DNA of 23,708 nucleotides from Lachnospira hominis (ex Liu et al. 2021). Lineage in GTDB: Bacteria; Bacillota; Clostridia; Lachnospirales; Lachnospiraceae. Below the pieces are notes generated by a model that was not told the origin of the DNA, did not search any database, and saw only the letters and a program-made list of their open reading frames with translations. The position numbers and the translations under genes are program-made. Positions 7,482 through 15,723 of this stretch are shown here, piece after piece. Position 1 is the stretch's first letter; each line of letters opens with the position of its first letter. The DNA lies in assembly GCF_014287955.1 (NCBI RefSeq), contig NZ_JACOPD010000016.1:1-23708 (forward strand), in the 5' to 3' direction.

Positions 7482-9140
7482 ATGAATAATTTTTATTATT
7501 TGGATGCATTATGTTTAAGATATGTCGTGCCGTTTAAATTCAATGAATTATTTGAGGATGCATGTAAAAAAATAGAAAATCAGAAACAACAAAAATTTAA
7601 AAAAGACAAGCAGACAGGAAAGAAAATACCATCAGGCGACCAGAAGCTCTGGGTAAGAAGATGTGTTACGCAGGCTGCCCCGGAAAGTGATTTATATGAA
7701 TATATCCGTGATGAATTCAGATTTGTGGATAATGAAAATGAAGCCAAAGAACAGAAATCAGGCTGTGAGTGGCTGTTTTGGAGAAGCAGGGAATCGGCTG
7801 AAAAAGATGGTCAGAGCATAAAGGATTTAATTTATTTTCCGGATATGAATAAACAGGATGATGGTAAATTACCGGAATCATGGAAAGTTAAAATATCAAA
7901 TGCCGGAATTATGCTTTTTAGAAATGGTCTTGGAATGTTATGGTATGAGATAGGATTTCACCAAAAAAATATAAGAATAAATTCTGATGAATTAAAAGTA
8001 TTTCAAAATTATATAAGAGAACTGAATCATGGAAAAACTGCTTCAATCTGGGAAGAAACAGATGAAAATGCACAATTCGGATTAATTTTAAAAGAAGTAA
8101 ATAACCATAAAACTGTTATTTCTCCATTTTCATTTGGAAAATGGGTTAATGATATGGTGGATTTTCTTGATATACATTATATGGCAGAAAGAAAAAGTGC
8201 ATATAAAAGTTTATTAAAAAACGGAAGTAAATATGCAGAAAAATTGCAATACAGGATTATTTCCGGGGAGGATAAGCCAGATGCAGATGTAGTGTCTGAT
8301 ATCAAAGTTGCCGATAAAGCAATTCTTTTTACATATGCCTCTTTTGAAAAAGATAATTTTAAAGATTCGAGGGAGGACAGAATTTCATTATCATATCATC
8401 TGACAAACGGATATAATGATTCGTATCATTACGGAAGTGATGTTGTTGATGAAATGAGACATCCATTTGATGATGTTATATGGTATGCAACACAGGAGGG
8501 AGTTTCTTATCTGGCATGGCCGTCGGAGGATAACAGGAAAACATTTAAGGAACAGTTATTAAAAAAAGCTGGAAGTGATTATTTTACGCTGTATATGAAA
8601 GCATTATATCAGTCATTTTCATTGTTGCTTTATGCGGAAAAAATACAATCAGGTATATCTGCTGTCAAAATGCATTTATCAGAATCAGATACAAATGTCA
8701 ATTTATTATACAATGAGATTAATCTGTTTCTTACAAAGAGTATGGCAACGTCGGTAAGCCATATACATCATCAGAGTGAATTTTATATTTACATCAAAAA
8801 GAGACTGAGGATAGACGAAGATGTTGACAGTGTAACAGCCGGGCTTAATGCTATGGATGGTTTGCAGCGGGAAATGCGGGAAGAAGAGGAAAAGGAGAGC
8901 AGTGATAAAATACAGTTTATAATGGGAATTTTTACATTGTTTGGAATTTTCTCGGCTCTGGTTGACAGTTGTGAATTGTTTAACATGTTTTCACAAGATG
9001 GTTCTTGGCATAATCTTGGAAATAATGCTAAAACGGCAGAAGTTATTATTATGGTTGTTATTGTTGCTTTGGCAGTGTGTATTGTGTTTGGTATTTTCAG
9101 GGAGTATATCAAAACGAGAAGAAAGGACAGAAAAAAATAA
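7482..9140 (+). CDS. Two-TM, CorA-like membrane protein of unknown function
   Basis: The protein has 552 residues. About 475 residues form a soluble domain rich in aromatic and charged residues, including the segment LFRNGLGMLWYEIGF (about 146-160). A charged, probably coiled-coil stretch (LQREMREEEEKESSD) leads into two hydrophobic helices at about 477-496 and 519-539, and the tail is basic. A large cytosolic domain, a long helix and two C-terminal TM helices recall CorA topology, but the GMN loop motif of CorA Mg2+ channels is absent between the helices. It starts 11 bases after the preceding gene with a ribosome binding site (AGGATGGG, 7469-7476), so it belongs to the same operon. A pore-forming or membrane-effector role is possible by analogy with CorA-like proteins of some type III CRISPR loci, but nothing here proves it. 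Confidence 0.7.
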   Translation: MNNFYYLDALCLRYVVPFKFNELFEDACKKIENQKQQKFKKDKQTGKKIPSGDQKLWVRRCVTQAAPESDLYEYIRDEFRFVDNENEAKEQKSGCEWLFWRSRESAEKDGQSIKDLIYFPDMNKQDDGKLPESWKVKISNAGIMLFRNGLGMLWYEIGFHQKNIRINSDELKVFQNYIRELNHGKTASIWEETDENAQFGLILKEVNNHKTVISPFSFGKWVNDMVDFLDIHYMAERKSAYKSLLKNGSKYAEKLQYRIISGEDKPDADVVSDIKVADKAILFTYASFEKDNFKDSREDRISLSYHLTNGYNDSYHYGSDVVDEMRHPFDDVIWYATQEGVSYLAWPSEDNRKTFKEQLLKKAGSDYFTLYMKALYQSFSLLLYAEKIQSGISAVKMHLSESDTNVNLLYNEINLFLTKSMATSVSHIHHQSEFYIYIKKRLRIDEDVDSVTAGLNAMDGLQREMREEEEKESSDKIQFIMGIFTLFGIFSALVDSCELFNMFSQDGSWHNLGNNAKTAEVIIMVVIVALAVCIVFGIFREYIKTRRKDRKK

Positions 9141-9168
9141 TACTTTACAAAATAAATTAAAAAAACTA

Positions 9169-9197
9169 TTTCAATAAGACATTACGTATACTATAAT
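9169..9197 (+). promoter_or_regulatory. Weak candidate promoter of the L,D-transpeptidase gene
   Basis: TATAAT at 9192-9197 is exact, but the -35 position (TTTCAA, 9169-9174) is poor. The gap 9141-9266 has no clear terminator for the upstream operon, so some read-through is possible. Confidence 0.4.
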
Positions 9198-9266
9198 AGA
9201 AAATGGTATATGCAAAGACAAACGTCAGAAAATATATGATTTATTATGTACGAGGTATGATTATTT

Positions 9267-10307
9267 ATGAATAAAGGAAATATTAATTATAAATATTTGA
9301 GAAGAAGGAAAAGTTGGTTTCGCAGAAATATTCCGCTGGTTATAATGTGGGCAGTTATCGCTGTAGTGGTTATTGTGCTTGGGATTATCGGTTCAATGAA
9401 GCTTTTTGGATATGGAATTTTTAAGAATAGAAATAATGATGATAAAAAAGTACAGACTGTAACCGAAACGGAGGAGACAACGGCGGCAAGAGAGGTGGTA
9501 TGGATTGATGATAAAGAGCCTGCTTCAAAAGTTGTAAGTTATACACCACCTGCAGATGCGGCTTTTCCATATTTTATTAAGGTCAACAGAGCAGCAAACT
9601 GTGTAACTGTTTATGGAATTGACGGAAAAGGTGAGTATACGGTTGCGGTTAAGGCATTTGCAGCATCTTGTGGACGCGAAGGCAACGAGACAATAACAGG
9701 AGAAAATTTTACAACTTCTGATAAATACGAATGGGGGCTTATGGTTGACAGTACATATGGACATTATGTTGTAAGAATAAGTGGTCCATATCTGTTTCAT
9801 TCAGTACCATATTTTTCAGCTACGGGTTCAGCACTTGAGACAGAAGAGTATAATAAGCTGGGTTCAGTTGCGTCGCTTGGCTGTATCAGAATGGCAGTCC
9901 GCGATGTCAAGTGGATTTATGATAATTGTCCTGCTGGAACAAAAGTTACAATCTATGATGATGCTGCCAATCCGGGACCACTTGGAAAACCTGAAAGTAT
10001 TAAGATTCCTGTAAACAGTCCTAATGCGGGATGGGATCCAACTGATACAGACCCTGCAAATCCGTGGATTAAAAACAGTGCAGCTATAACAGGTGCAGCT
10101 GATATTACGGTAAAGGTCGGAGAGAAAGCTAATCTTAAGGCCAATGTTCATGCAACAGATACCTGCGGAAATGATATTACAAGCAAAATTATTACGATAG
10201 GTCATTATACATTCGACCAGGTCGGAGAATATGACATTAAGTATAAAGTAACAGATGCAATCGGAAGCGTGGCTGAAAAGACGGTTAAGCTTAAAGTTGT
10301 TGAGTAA
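9267..10307 (+). CDS. Membrane-anchored L,D-transpeptidase (YkuD) with Ig-like tail
   Basis: L,D-transpeptidases form 3-3 peptide cross-links in peptidoglycan or attach proteins to it through a catalytic Cys. This 346-residue protein has a basic N-terminus and one TM segment (about residues 24-48, IPLVIMWAVIAVVVIVLGII), placing the rest outside the membrane. A Thr/Glu-rich linker leads to a YkuD domain (about 85-230) with H178 in LFHSVPYF and the motif S203-L-G-C206-I-R. The commoner signature is SHGC, so the adjacent His is Leu here while the nucleophile Cys is kept. The C-terminal ~75 residues (ITVKVGEKANLKANV to the end) resemble a bacterial Ig-like/DUF5011 domain. It is followed by its own terminator hairpin at 10391-10420. 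Confidence 0.85.
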   Translation: MNKGNINYKYLRRRKSWFRRNIPLVIMWAVIAVVVIVLGIIGSMKLFGYGIFKNRNNDDKKVQTVTETEETTAAREVVWIDDKEPASKVVSYTPPADAAFPYFIKVNRAANCVTVYGIDGKGEYTVAVKAFAASCGREGNETITGENFTTSDKYEWGLMVDSTYGHYVVRISGPYLFHSVPYFSATGSALETEEYNKLGSVASLGCIRMAVRDVKWIYDNCPAGTKVTIYDDAANPGPLGKPESIKIPVNSPNAGWDPTDTDPANPWIKNSAAITGAADITVKVGEKANLKANVHATDTCGNDITSKIITIGHYTFDQVGEYDIKYKVTDAIGSVAEKTVKLKVVE

Positions 10308-10390
10308 ACAGGTAACCGCACAATAGCAAGGGCATGTAAAGAATGTAAATTTGTATTGGTTGATTGTAATTAAAACAGAAAGTTTATATG

Positions 10391-10420
10391 AAAATGGAAG
10401 CAGAAAATGCTTCCATTTTT
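10391..10420 (+). terminator. Intrinsic terminator after the L,D-transpeptidase gene
   Basis: A 12-bp hairpin (AAAATGGAAGCA with TGCTTCCATTTT, loop GAAAA at 10403-10407) ends in T residues. It overlaps a possible N-terminal extension of the next reading frame, which argues that the next gene starts at 10436 rather than 10388. Confidence 0.8.
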
Positions 10421-10435
10421 AGTAAGGTGCTGTAT

Positions 10436-11845
10436 ATGGGAAATAAAGATTTATATGACCGCCTGAGTGAGCTGGCGGCGGGGGATATTGTCCCGCTTCA
10501 TATGCCTGGGCATAAGAGAAATACTGATATTTTCAGTATGAGCAATCCGTATGGAATTGATATTACCGAGATTGACGGGTTTGACAATCTGCATAATGCT
10601 GACGGAATAATAAAAGAAGATTTTAAAAGAGCGGCGAAGCTGTTCGGAGCTGACGAGACGCTTTTTCTAGTGAACGGAAGCAGTGCAGGAAATATGGCAG
10701 CAATATGTGGTGCATCAAAAAAGGGTGATACTGTTATTGTTGCCAGAAATGTGCATTGTTCGGTTAATAATGCGTTGTTTTTAAATGAATTGAATCCTGT
10801 ATACATATATCCTGAAATTGACGAAATTGGTATATGCACAGGAATAACGAGGGAATCGGTTCGTGCAGCACTTGAAGAACATCCGGAGGCTTGTGAGGTT
10901 ATTATTACTTCTCCGACATATGAGGGGGTTGTAAGCGACATTAAAGGAATTGCCGAGGAGACTCACAGGTTCGGGGCGGTTCTGATTGTCGATGAAGCAC
11001 ATGGAGCACATTTTAATTTTCACGATAAGTTTCCCGAAAGTGCGGTAAAATGCGGTGCAGATGCAGTTATTCAGAGTATTCACAAGACACTGCCGTCATT
11101 TACGCAGACGGCACTTCTTCATCTTAACGGAAATCTTATAGATAAAGACAGGGTGAAGAAATATTGGAATATTTATCAGTCAACAAGCCCGTCATATATA
11201 TTGATGGCGGGAATTTCAAGGTGTCTTACGTTTCTTGAAGATAATATGTGCGATTCAGTGTCATCAGGTTATATGGACGAATATGTTTTTAGACTTACAA
11301 ATTTAAGAAAAGAAATAAAGAAACTTAAATATATAAAGCTGCAGGAAGTCGATGACATTTCTAAAATTGTGCTGGTTGTAAATGACGGAAAAAACCTGTA
11401 TGATAAATTATTGAATGATTATGGAATACAGCTGGAAATGGCTTCGGTCAATTATTGTATTGCGATGACAAGCGTAGGAGATAAACAGGTATATTATGAC
11501 AGGTTTATTGAGGCATTGCGGCAACTTGACACGCCGGAAAAAGAGTATTCCGGAAGTTATAGTCCGGCACTGGTAAAGGCTGTTGTGGCATTGAATATGT
11601 ATGAAGCTGACAGCTGCGATAATGAAACTGTCAATATCTGTGACAGCATTGGGCATATTGCAGCTTCAAATATATGTTTTTATCCGCCGGGAATTAATCT
11701 TGTAAATGCAGGTGAGGTTGTGACGCAGGAAGTTATTGATGTTATAAAAGACGGACTTGGACATGGGCTCAGTGCAATCGGAGTTGAGAAAGCGGCAGAC
11801 GGCAGCACGTTGATTAAATGTGTAAAACAAAGAACAGTATTATGA
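10436..11845 (+). CDS. yaaO: Orn/Lys/Arg decarboxylase-like PLP enzyme (YaaO family)
   Basis: This 469-residue protein belongs to the fold-type I PLP decarboxylases acting on basic amino acids. PLHMPGHKRN near the N-terminus, FLVNGSSAGNMA, the PLP-ring Asp in IVDEAHGAHF (D186) and the Schiff-base Lys in SIHKTLPSFTQ (K217) are all present. It is the size of B. subtilis YaaO and shorter than E. coli biosynthetic or inducible decarboxylases, which carry extra N-terminal wing domains. The substrate (arginine, lysine or ornithine) cannot be told. ATG 10436 is chosen because it follows an AAGG-type ribosome binding site (10423-10427) and lies beyond the terminator hairpin. The position ahead of a kinase, yaaR and holB matches the Bacillus order. 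The last codons lie in a small tandem duplication. Confidence 0.85.
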   Translation: MGNKDLYDRLSELAAGDIVPLHMPGHKRNTDIFSMSNPYGIDITEIDGFDNLHNADGIIKEDFKRAAKLFGADETLFLVNGSSAGNMAAICGASKKGDTVIVARNVHCSVNNALFLNELNPVYIYPEIDEIGICTGITRESVRAALEEHPEACEVIITSPTYEGVVSDIKGIAEETHRFGAVLIVDEAHGAHFNFHDKFPESAVKCGADAVIQSIHKTLPSFTQTALLHLNGNLIDKDRVKKYWNIYQSTSPSYILMAGISRCLTFLEDNMCDSVSSGYMDEYVFRLTNLRKEIKKLKYIKLQEVDDISKIVLVVNDGKNLYDKLLNDYGIQLEMASVNYCIAMTSVGDKQVYYDRFIEALRQLDTPEKEYSGSYSPALVKAVVALNMYEADSCDNETVNICDSIGHIAASNICFYPPGINLVNAGEVVTQEVIDVIKDGLGHGLSAIGVEKAADGSTLIKCVKQRTVL

Positions 11846-11864
11846 TTAAATGCATAAAACAAAG
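11811..11864 (+). repeat. Imperfect 22-bp direct repeat across the yaaO stop codon
   Basis: TGATTAAATG(TG/CA)TAAAACAAAG occurs at 11811-11832, inside the last codons of the decarboxylase gene, and at 11843-11864, starting at its stop codon. The copies differ at two positions and lie 32 bases apart. It looks like a local duplication that may have reset the C-terminus. Confidence 0.8.
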
Positions 11865-11913
11865 CTGAAGCAATAGAAATGTCAGGTTAAATATAAAAAC
11901 AGGAAAAGTAATT

Positions 11914-12513
11914 ATGAATGAAATAGTATTTATAATGGGAAAGAGTGCCAGCGGCAAGGATAGGATTTATCGTGAATTGTCAGAGGATAAAGCACTCGGG
12001 CTTAATAAGATTACAATGTATACAACGAGACCGCTAAGAAGCGGTGAGGCTGAAGGCAGGGAATATCATTTTGTTGATGACGATACTGCAAAAAGGCTTG
12101 AAAATGAGAACAAAATAATAGAGATACGCTGTTATGATACTGTATTTGGAGTGTGGAAATATTTTACGGCAGATGACGGACAGATTGATTTGGCTTCTGG
12201 AAAGCGGTATATTGTAATCGGAACGCTTGAAGCATATGATAAATTCTGTGAGTATTACGGAAATGAGCATATTATGCCGATATATATAGAAGTGGATGAC
12301 GGAGTCAGGCTCATAAGGGCTGTAAAACGCGAGATGCAGCAGGAAAATCCGCATTACGAGGAACTTTGCAGAAGATTTCTGGCAGATGCAAAGGATTTTT
12401 CGGAGGAAAATATCCGTAAATCCGGTATAACAAGACGATTTGCTAATAATGGAGAATTTGATGACTGTGTTGATGAAATCAGGCAGGCGTTAAAAGAGTT
12501 GGTTTATGAATAA
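11914..12513 (+). CDS. Guanylate kinase-like P-loop kinase
   Basis: This 199-residue protein has a P-loop at residues 9-16 (GKSASGKD), then TTRPLRSGEAEGREYHFV (about 42-60), the GMP-binding signature of guanylate kinases, and a late R-x-x-R-like helix (RAVKREMQQENP). Canonical guanylate kinases catalyse ATP + GMP to ADP + GDP and are about 200 residues, as here. The P-loop ends GKD rather than GKT/S, so the usual hydroxyl residue is replaced by Asp; this suggests a divergent paralogue rather than the essential Gmk. It occupies the position of tmk in the B. subtilis cluster, between yaaO and yaaR. Its substrate is uncertain. It lies 14 bases before yaaR and is probably cotranscribed with it. 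Confidence 0.75.
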   Translation: MNEIVFIMGKSASGKDRIYRELSEDKALGLNKITMYTTRPLRSGEAEGREYHFVDDDTAKRLENENKIIEIRCYDTVFGVWKYFTADDGQIDLASGKRYIVIGTLEAYDKFCEYYGNEHIMPIYIEVDDGVRLIRAVKREMQQENPHYEELCRRFLADAKDFSEENIRKSGITRRFANNGEFDDCVDEIRQALKELVYE

Positions 12514-12527
12514 GGATGTGATATAAT

Positions 12528-12968
12528 ATGGATATCAAGGTAAATGATGTAGCAAAGACACAGCAGGTTGAGACAAAGCAGGCAGAAAAGCCACATGATG
12601 ATTCTTTTAAATTTACACTGATTAGCAATATTGAGGAAAAAGACCTTCAGGAAAAGCTGAGAGGCATGATGGAGGATATAACTGAGCAGGGTAATAAGAT
12701 TGCAAAGCACATGGATATTAAGGATATGAAGAAGTACCGTGAGCTTGTAAAAGGTTTTATGAATGAGGTAACATCGAGGTCTCACCAGTTTTCAAGAGAA
12801 AATTTTCTTGACAGAAGAGGAAGACACAGAGTGTATGGCATTGTCAAGCTTGTGGACAAGAATCTTGATGATCTGGCGTCGGAGCTTATGAAAGATGAGA
12901 AAGATCACCTTGCCATTGTCGGAAAGGTTGATGATATAAGAGGATTGCTGCTGGATATTTCAATGTAA
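12528..12968 (+). CDS. yaaR: YaaR family protein (DUF327)
   Basis: This small helical, charged protein of 146 residues matches the size and context of B. subtilis YaaR (DUF327), whose function is unknown. Recognisable parts are the central [37 protein letters not shown] helix (about 43-75), a conserved [13 protein letters not shown] segment, and a C-terminal [12 protein letters not shown]. No membrane or enzymatic motif is seen. The ATG follows an AAGGATGTGA ribosome binding site. The neighbours on both sides, a kinase and holB, are the usual ones, and that context is most of the support for the name. Confidence 0.8.
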   Translation: MDIKVNDVAKTQQVETKQAEKPHDDSFKFTLISNIEEKDLQEKLRGMMEDITEQGNKIAKHMDIKDMKKYRELVKGFMNEVTSRSHQFSRENFLDRRGRHRVYGIVKLVDKNLDDLASELMKDEKDHLAIVGKVDDIRGLLLDISM

Positions 12969-13041
12969 ATAAGAATTTTAAAATAAAAAATTTTTAGATA
13001 AAAATCCGGGAAATTGCAGGGCAGCAGAAAGAGGAACAGGA

Positions 13042-14034
13042 ATGAGTACGTTTGCAGATATTTATGGACATGATAAGATAAAAGAGCATTTGCAAAAGAG
13101 CATAGAGCTGGATAAGGTTTCCCATGCATATATTTTTAATGGAGGACTTGGTGCCGGCAAAAAGACAATTGCAAAGTTATTTGCAAAGACACTCCAGTGT
13201 GAAAAGCATGGCATAGAGCCATGTAATGAATGTCATTCCTGCATACAGGCAGACAGTTCAAATCAGCCTGATATTATCTGGATAAGACATGAAAAACCGG
13301 GCAGTATCGGTGTTGATGATATAAGAGAGCAGCTTATAGGTGATATGCAGATAAAGCCTTACAGCAGCAGATATAAGATTTATATTATTGATGAGGCGGA
13401 AAAACTTACAGTACAGGCACAGAATGCCCTGTTAAAGACTATTGAAGAGCCGCCGGCGTATGGTATTGTTATTATGCTTACGACAAATGCGGATATATTT
13501 TTACAGACAATTTTGTCAAGATGTGTAAGACTTGATTTTAAGCCGGTTGCGGATGAACTTGTAGTTAAGTATCTCAAGGACAATTATGATGTTACAGACT
13601 ACGAGACTAAGTTTGCGGCAGCTTTTGCACAAGGAAATATAGGACGTGCTGTTACGATTGTTACATCAGGTGATTTTGCCAAGCTTAAAGACGAAGTTCT
13701 GCATGTTGTGCGTTATGCACAGGAGATGACTGTGTCAGAGATTATGGCTGAAGTCAAGAATATTGCCAATTATAAACTTACAATTGATGATTATCTTGAC
13801 CTTATGGCTATGTGGTATCGTGATGTGTTGGTATTTAAGAGTACCAATGATGTTAATCCGGTTATTTTTAAGGATGAACTGTCGCAGATTAAAAGTCAGG
13901 CATCACATTTTTCTTATGAGGGATTGCAGGATATACTCAATTCAATAGATAAGGTTAAGATTCGTCTTAAAGCAAATGTCAATTTTGATTTGGTTATTGA
14001 GCTTTTAATTATGGCGATAAAGCAGGCGGTATAG
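13042..14034 (+). CDS. holB: DNA polymerase III delta prime subunit
   Basis: The delta prime subunit is part of the clamp loader that places the beta clamp on primed DNA. This 330-residue protein (B. subtilis HolB is about the same) shows a P-loop GGLGAGKKT (34-42), a Cys cluster for zinc (C53, C61, C64, C67), Walker B IIDEAEKL, the helix NALLKTIEEPP and the sensor SRC motif ILSRCVRL. The intact P-loop and zinc site also occur in DnaX (gamma/tau), but the length and the yaaR-holB-ricT neighbourhood favour delta prime. The start ATG 13042 has a nearby GAGGAACAGGA ribosome-binding region. The gene is followed closely by ricT. Confidence 0.9.
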   Translation: MSTFADIYGHDKIKEHLQKSIELDKVSHAYIFNGGLGAGKKTIAKLFAKTLQCEKHGIEPCNECHSCIQADSSNQPDIIWIRHEKPGSIGVDDIREQLIGDMQIKPYSSRYKIYIIDEAEKLTVQAQNALLKTIEEPPAYGIVIMLTTNADIFLQTILSRCVRLDFKPVADELVVKYLKDNYDVTDYETKFAAAFAQGNIGRAVTIVTSGDFAKLKDEVLHVVRYAQEMTVSEIMAEVKNIANYKLTIDDYLDLMAMWYRDVLVFKSTNDVNPVIFKDELSQIKSQASHFSYEGLQDILNSIDKVKIRLKANVNFDLVIELLIMAIKQAV

Positions 14035-14066
14035 AAGTATTAGATATAGAGAATGGAGATTTATAG

Positions 14067-14981
14067 ATGACAAAGGTTATTGGTGTTCGTTTCAGACGTG
14101 CCGGAAAGATTTATTTCTTTGCACCGGGAAAGTATACGGATATTTCGGAAGGAGATCATGTTATTGTTGAGACAGCAAGGGGCGTTGAATATGGCAATGT
14201 TGTTCTTGGAATACGTGATGTTGAATATGAGAAGGTTATACAGCCTTTGAAAGCGGTTATCCGTGTTGCAACACCTGAGGATGATGCAAGAGAGGCAAAG
14301 AACAGAGAGAAAGAAAAGGAAGCCTTTAAAATTTGTCTTGAAAAGATTGCAAAGCATAAGCTTGCAATGAAACTTATAAAGGTAGAGTATACATTCGATA
14401 ATAATAAAATACTATTTTATTTTACAGCAGACGGAAGAATTGATTTCAGAGAGCTTGTAAAGGATTTGGCTTCTGTTTTCAAAACAAGAATAGAGCTTAG
14501 ACAGATTGGTGTCAGGGATGAGGCAAAGATTCGCGGCGGAATCGGTGCATGTGGAAGACCATTATGTTGTGCAACATACATGCCTGAATTTATTCCGGTT
14601 TCTATCAAGATGGCAAAAGAACAGAATCTTTCGCTTAATCCGACAAAGATTTCAGGTGTGTGCGGACGACTTATGTGTTGTCTCAAAAATGAAGAAGAGG
14701 CATATGAAGATTTGAACAGCAGACTTCCGGCTGTCGGAGATTTTGTTACAACTTCAGATAAGCTGAAAGGTGAGGTTACAAGTGTTAATGTTCTTCGCCA
14801 GAGAGTTAAAGTTACTGTAACTCTTGATGGTGATGAAAAGGAAATCCGCGAATATCCGGTATCTGAACTGAAGTTTAAGTTAAGACGCAAAAATGATAAA
14901 GTCCAGATTAATGACAAGGAACTCAAGGAACTTGAAGAACTGGAGAGAAAGGAAGGTCAGTCTCATATTACAGATGAATGA
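14067..14981 (+). CDS. ricT: RicT/YaaT, PSP1-domain protein
   Basis: RicT (YaaT) is a PSP1-domain protein. In B. subtilis it joins RicA and RicF in a complex carrying iron-sulfur clusters that promotes RNase Y-dependent mRNA maturation and affects sporulation and competence. This 304-residue protein has the expected N-terminal VIGVRFRRAGKIYFF and the PSP1 core GGIGACGRPLCCATYMPEF. Cys residues are seen at 162, 167, 168, 199, 204 and 205, in two related CGRxxCC-type groups that could ligate the cluster. A basic and acidic C-terminal tail is longer than in Bacillus. The stop codon overlaps the next start in ATGAATGA (14974-14981), so the two genes are probably translationally coupled. Confidence 0.9.
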   Translation: MTKVIGVRFRRAGKIYFFAPGKYTDISEGDHVIVETARGVEYGNVVLGIRDVEYEKVIQPLKAVIRVATPEDDAREAKNREKEKEAFKICLEKIAKHKLAMKLIKVEYTFDNNKILFYFTADGRIDFRELVKDLASVFKTRIELRQIGVRDEAKIRGGIGACGRPLCCATYMPEFIPVSIKMAKEQNLSLNPTKISGVCGRLMCCLKNEEEAYEDLNSRLPAVGDFVTTSDKLKGEVTSVNVLRQRVKVTVTLDGDEKEIREYPVSELKFKLRRKNDKVQINDKELKELEELERKEGQSHITDE

Positions 14982-15723
14982 TGTAATTAGTGAAAACGAA
15001 CGTATAGACGACCTGCAATGCAAAGGATATAGATTAATTCAGAATACGGCGTGTTTTTGCTTCGGCATGGACGCCGTGTTGTTATCTTCATTTGCCACAG
15101 CGGGGAAAAATGCCAGTGTGCTTGATTTGTGCAGTGGAAATGGTGTTATTCCGATTCTCATGCACGCTAAGAATCCGCAGACAAAGTATGTAGGAATAGA
15201 AATTCAGGATGTGGCATTTAATCTGGCACAAAGAAATGCCAGTCTTAATAATATAAGCGGTGATGTAGTATTTGTGCAGGGAAATATTAAAGAAATAAAG
15301 AGTCTTACTGAAGGCAGATTATTTGATGTAGTTACGACTAATCCGCCATATATGACGGAAAAGCATGGGATTGTGAATCCTGAAAGTGCAAAGGCGATTG
15401 CAAGGCACGAATTGCTATGTAATCTTGATGATGTTGTCAAGGCGGCAGCAGACAGCTTAAAGGTGCATGGCAGATTTTTTATGGTACACAGGCCAAAGCG
15501 TCTTGTTCAGATTTTTGACTCAATGACATCACATGGACTTGAGCCTAAACGTATAAGAATGGTTCATCCGTATGATGACAAAGCTGCTAATATGGTGCTG
15601 ATAGAAGCTGTTAAGGGCGGAAAGCCGCAGCTTGATGTCGAACCGCCGCTGATTGTATACAACCATGACGGAAGCTACACGCAGGAACTTTTGAAAATGT
15701 ATGGAGATAATGCTGATGAATGA
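14974..15723 (+). CDS. yabB: SAM-dependent methyltransferase, TrmN6/YabB-like
   Basis: This 249-residue Rossmann methyltransferase carries motif I (VLDLCSGNGVIPIL) and the N6-adenine-type catalytic motif NPPY (residues 123-126, TTNPPYMTEKHG). The N-terminal ERIDDLQ-KGYRLIQ and FGMDAVLLSSFA are typical of the tRNA1(Val) A37 N6-methyltransferase group (E. coli YfiC/TrmN6), and YabB holds this position in the B. subtilis cluster. The product is therefore probably m6A in tRNA, though the exact tRNA is not certain. The frame is open further upstream inside ricT, but ATG 14974 gives the expected N-terminus and an 8-base overlap. The next gene, rsmI, overlaps its 3' end in the same ATGAATGA arrangement. 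Confidence 0.85.
   Translation: MNDVISENERIDDLQCKGYRLIQNTACFCFGMDAVLLSSFATAGKNASVLDLCSGNGVIPILMHAKNPQTKYVGIEIQDVAFNLAQRNASLNNISGDVVFVQGNIKEIKSLTEGRLFDVVTTNPPYMTEKHGIVNPESAKAIARHELLCNLDDVVKAAADSLKVHGRFFMVHRPKRLVQIFDSMTSHGLEPKRIRMVHPYDDKAANMVLIEAVKGGKPQLDVEPPLIVYNHDGSYTQELLKMYGDNADE

Noticed and set aside
8941..9177. Small hydrophobic frame overlapping the two-TM protein
   Set aside because: It lies in another frame of the membrane-helix coding region, which gives Leu-rich shadow translations, and has no ribosome binding site of note.
10388..10435. Upstream ATG for the decarboxylase gene
   Set aside because: This stretch is the terminator hairpin of the preceding gene, and a better ribosome binding site precedes ATG 10436.
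14893..14973. N-terminal extension of the YabB-like methyltransferase
   Set aside because: It is the ricT C-terminal coding region read in another frame; family N-termini begin near ATG 14974.
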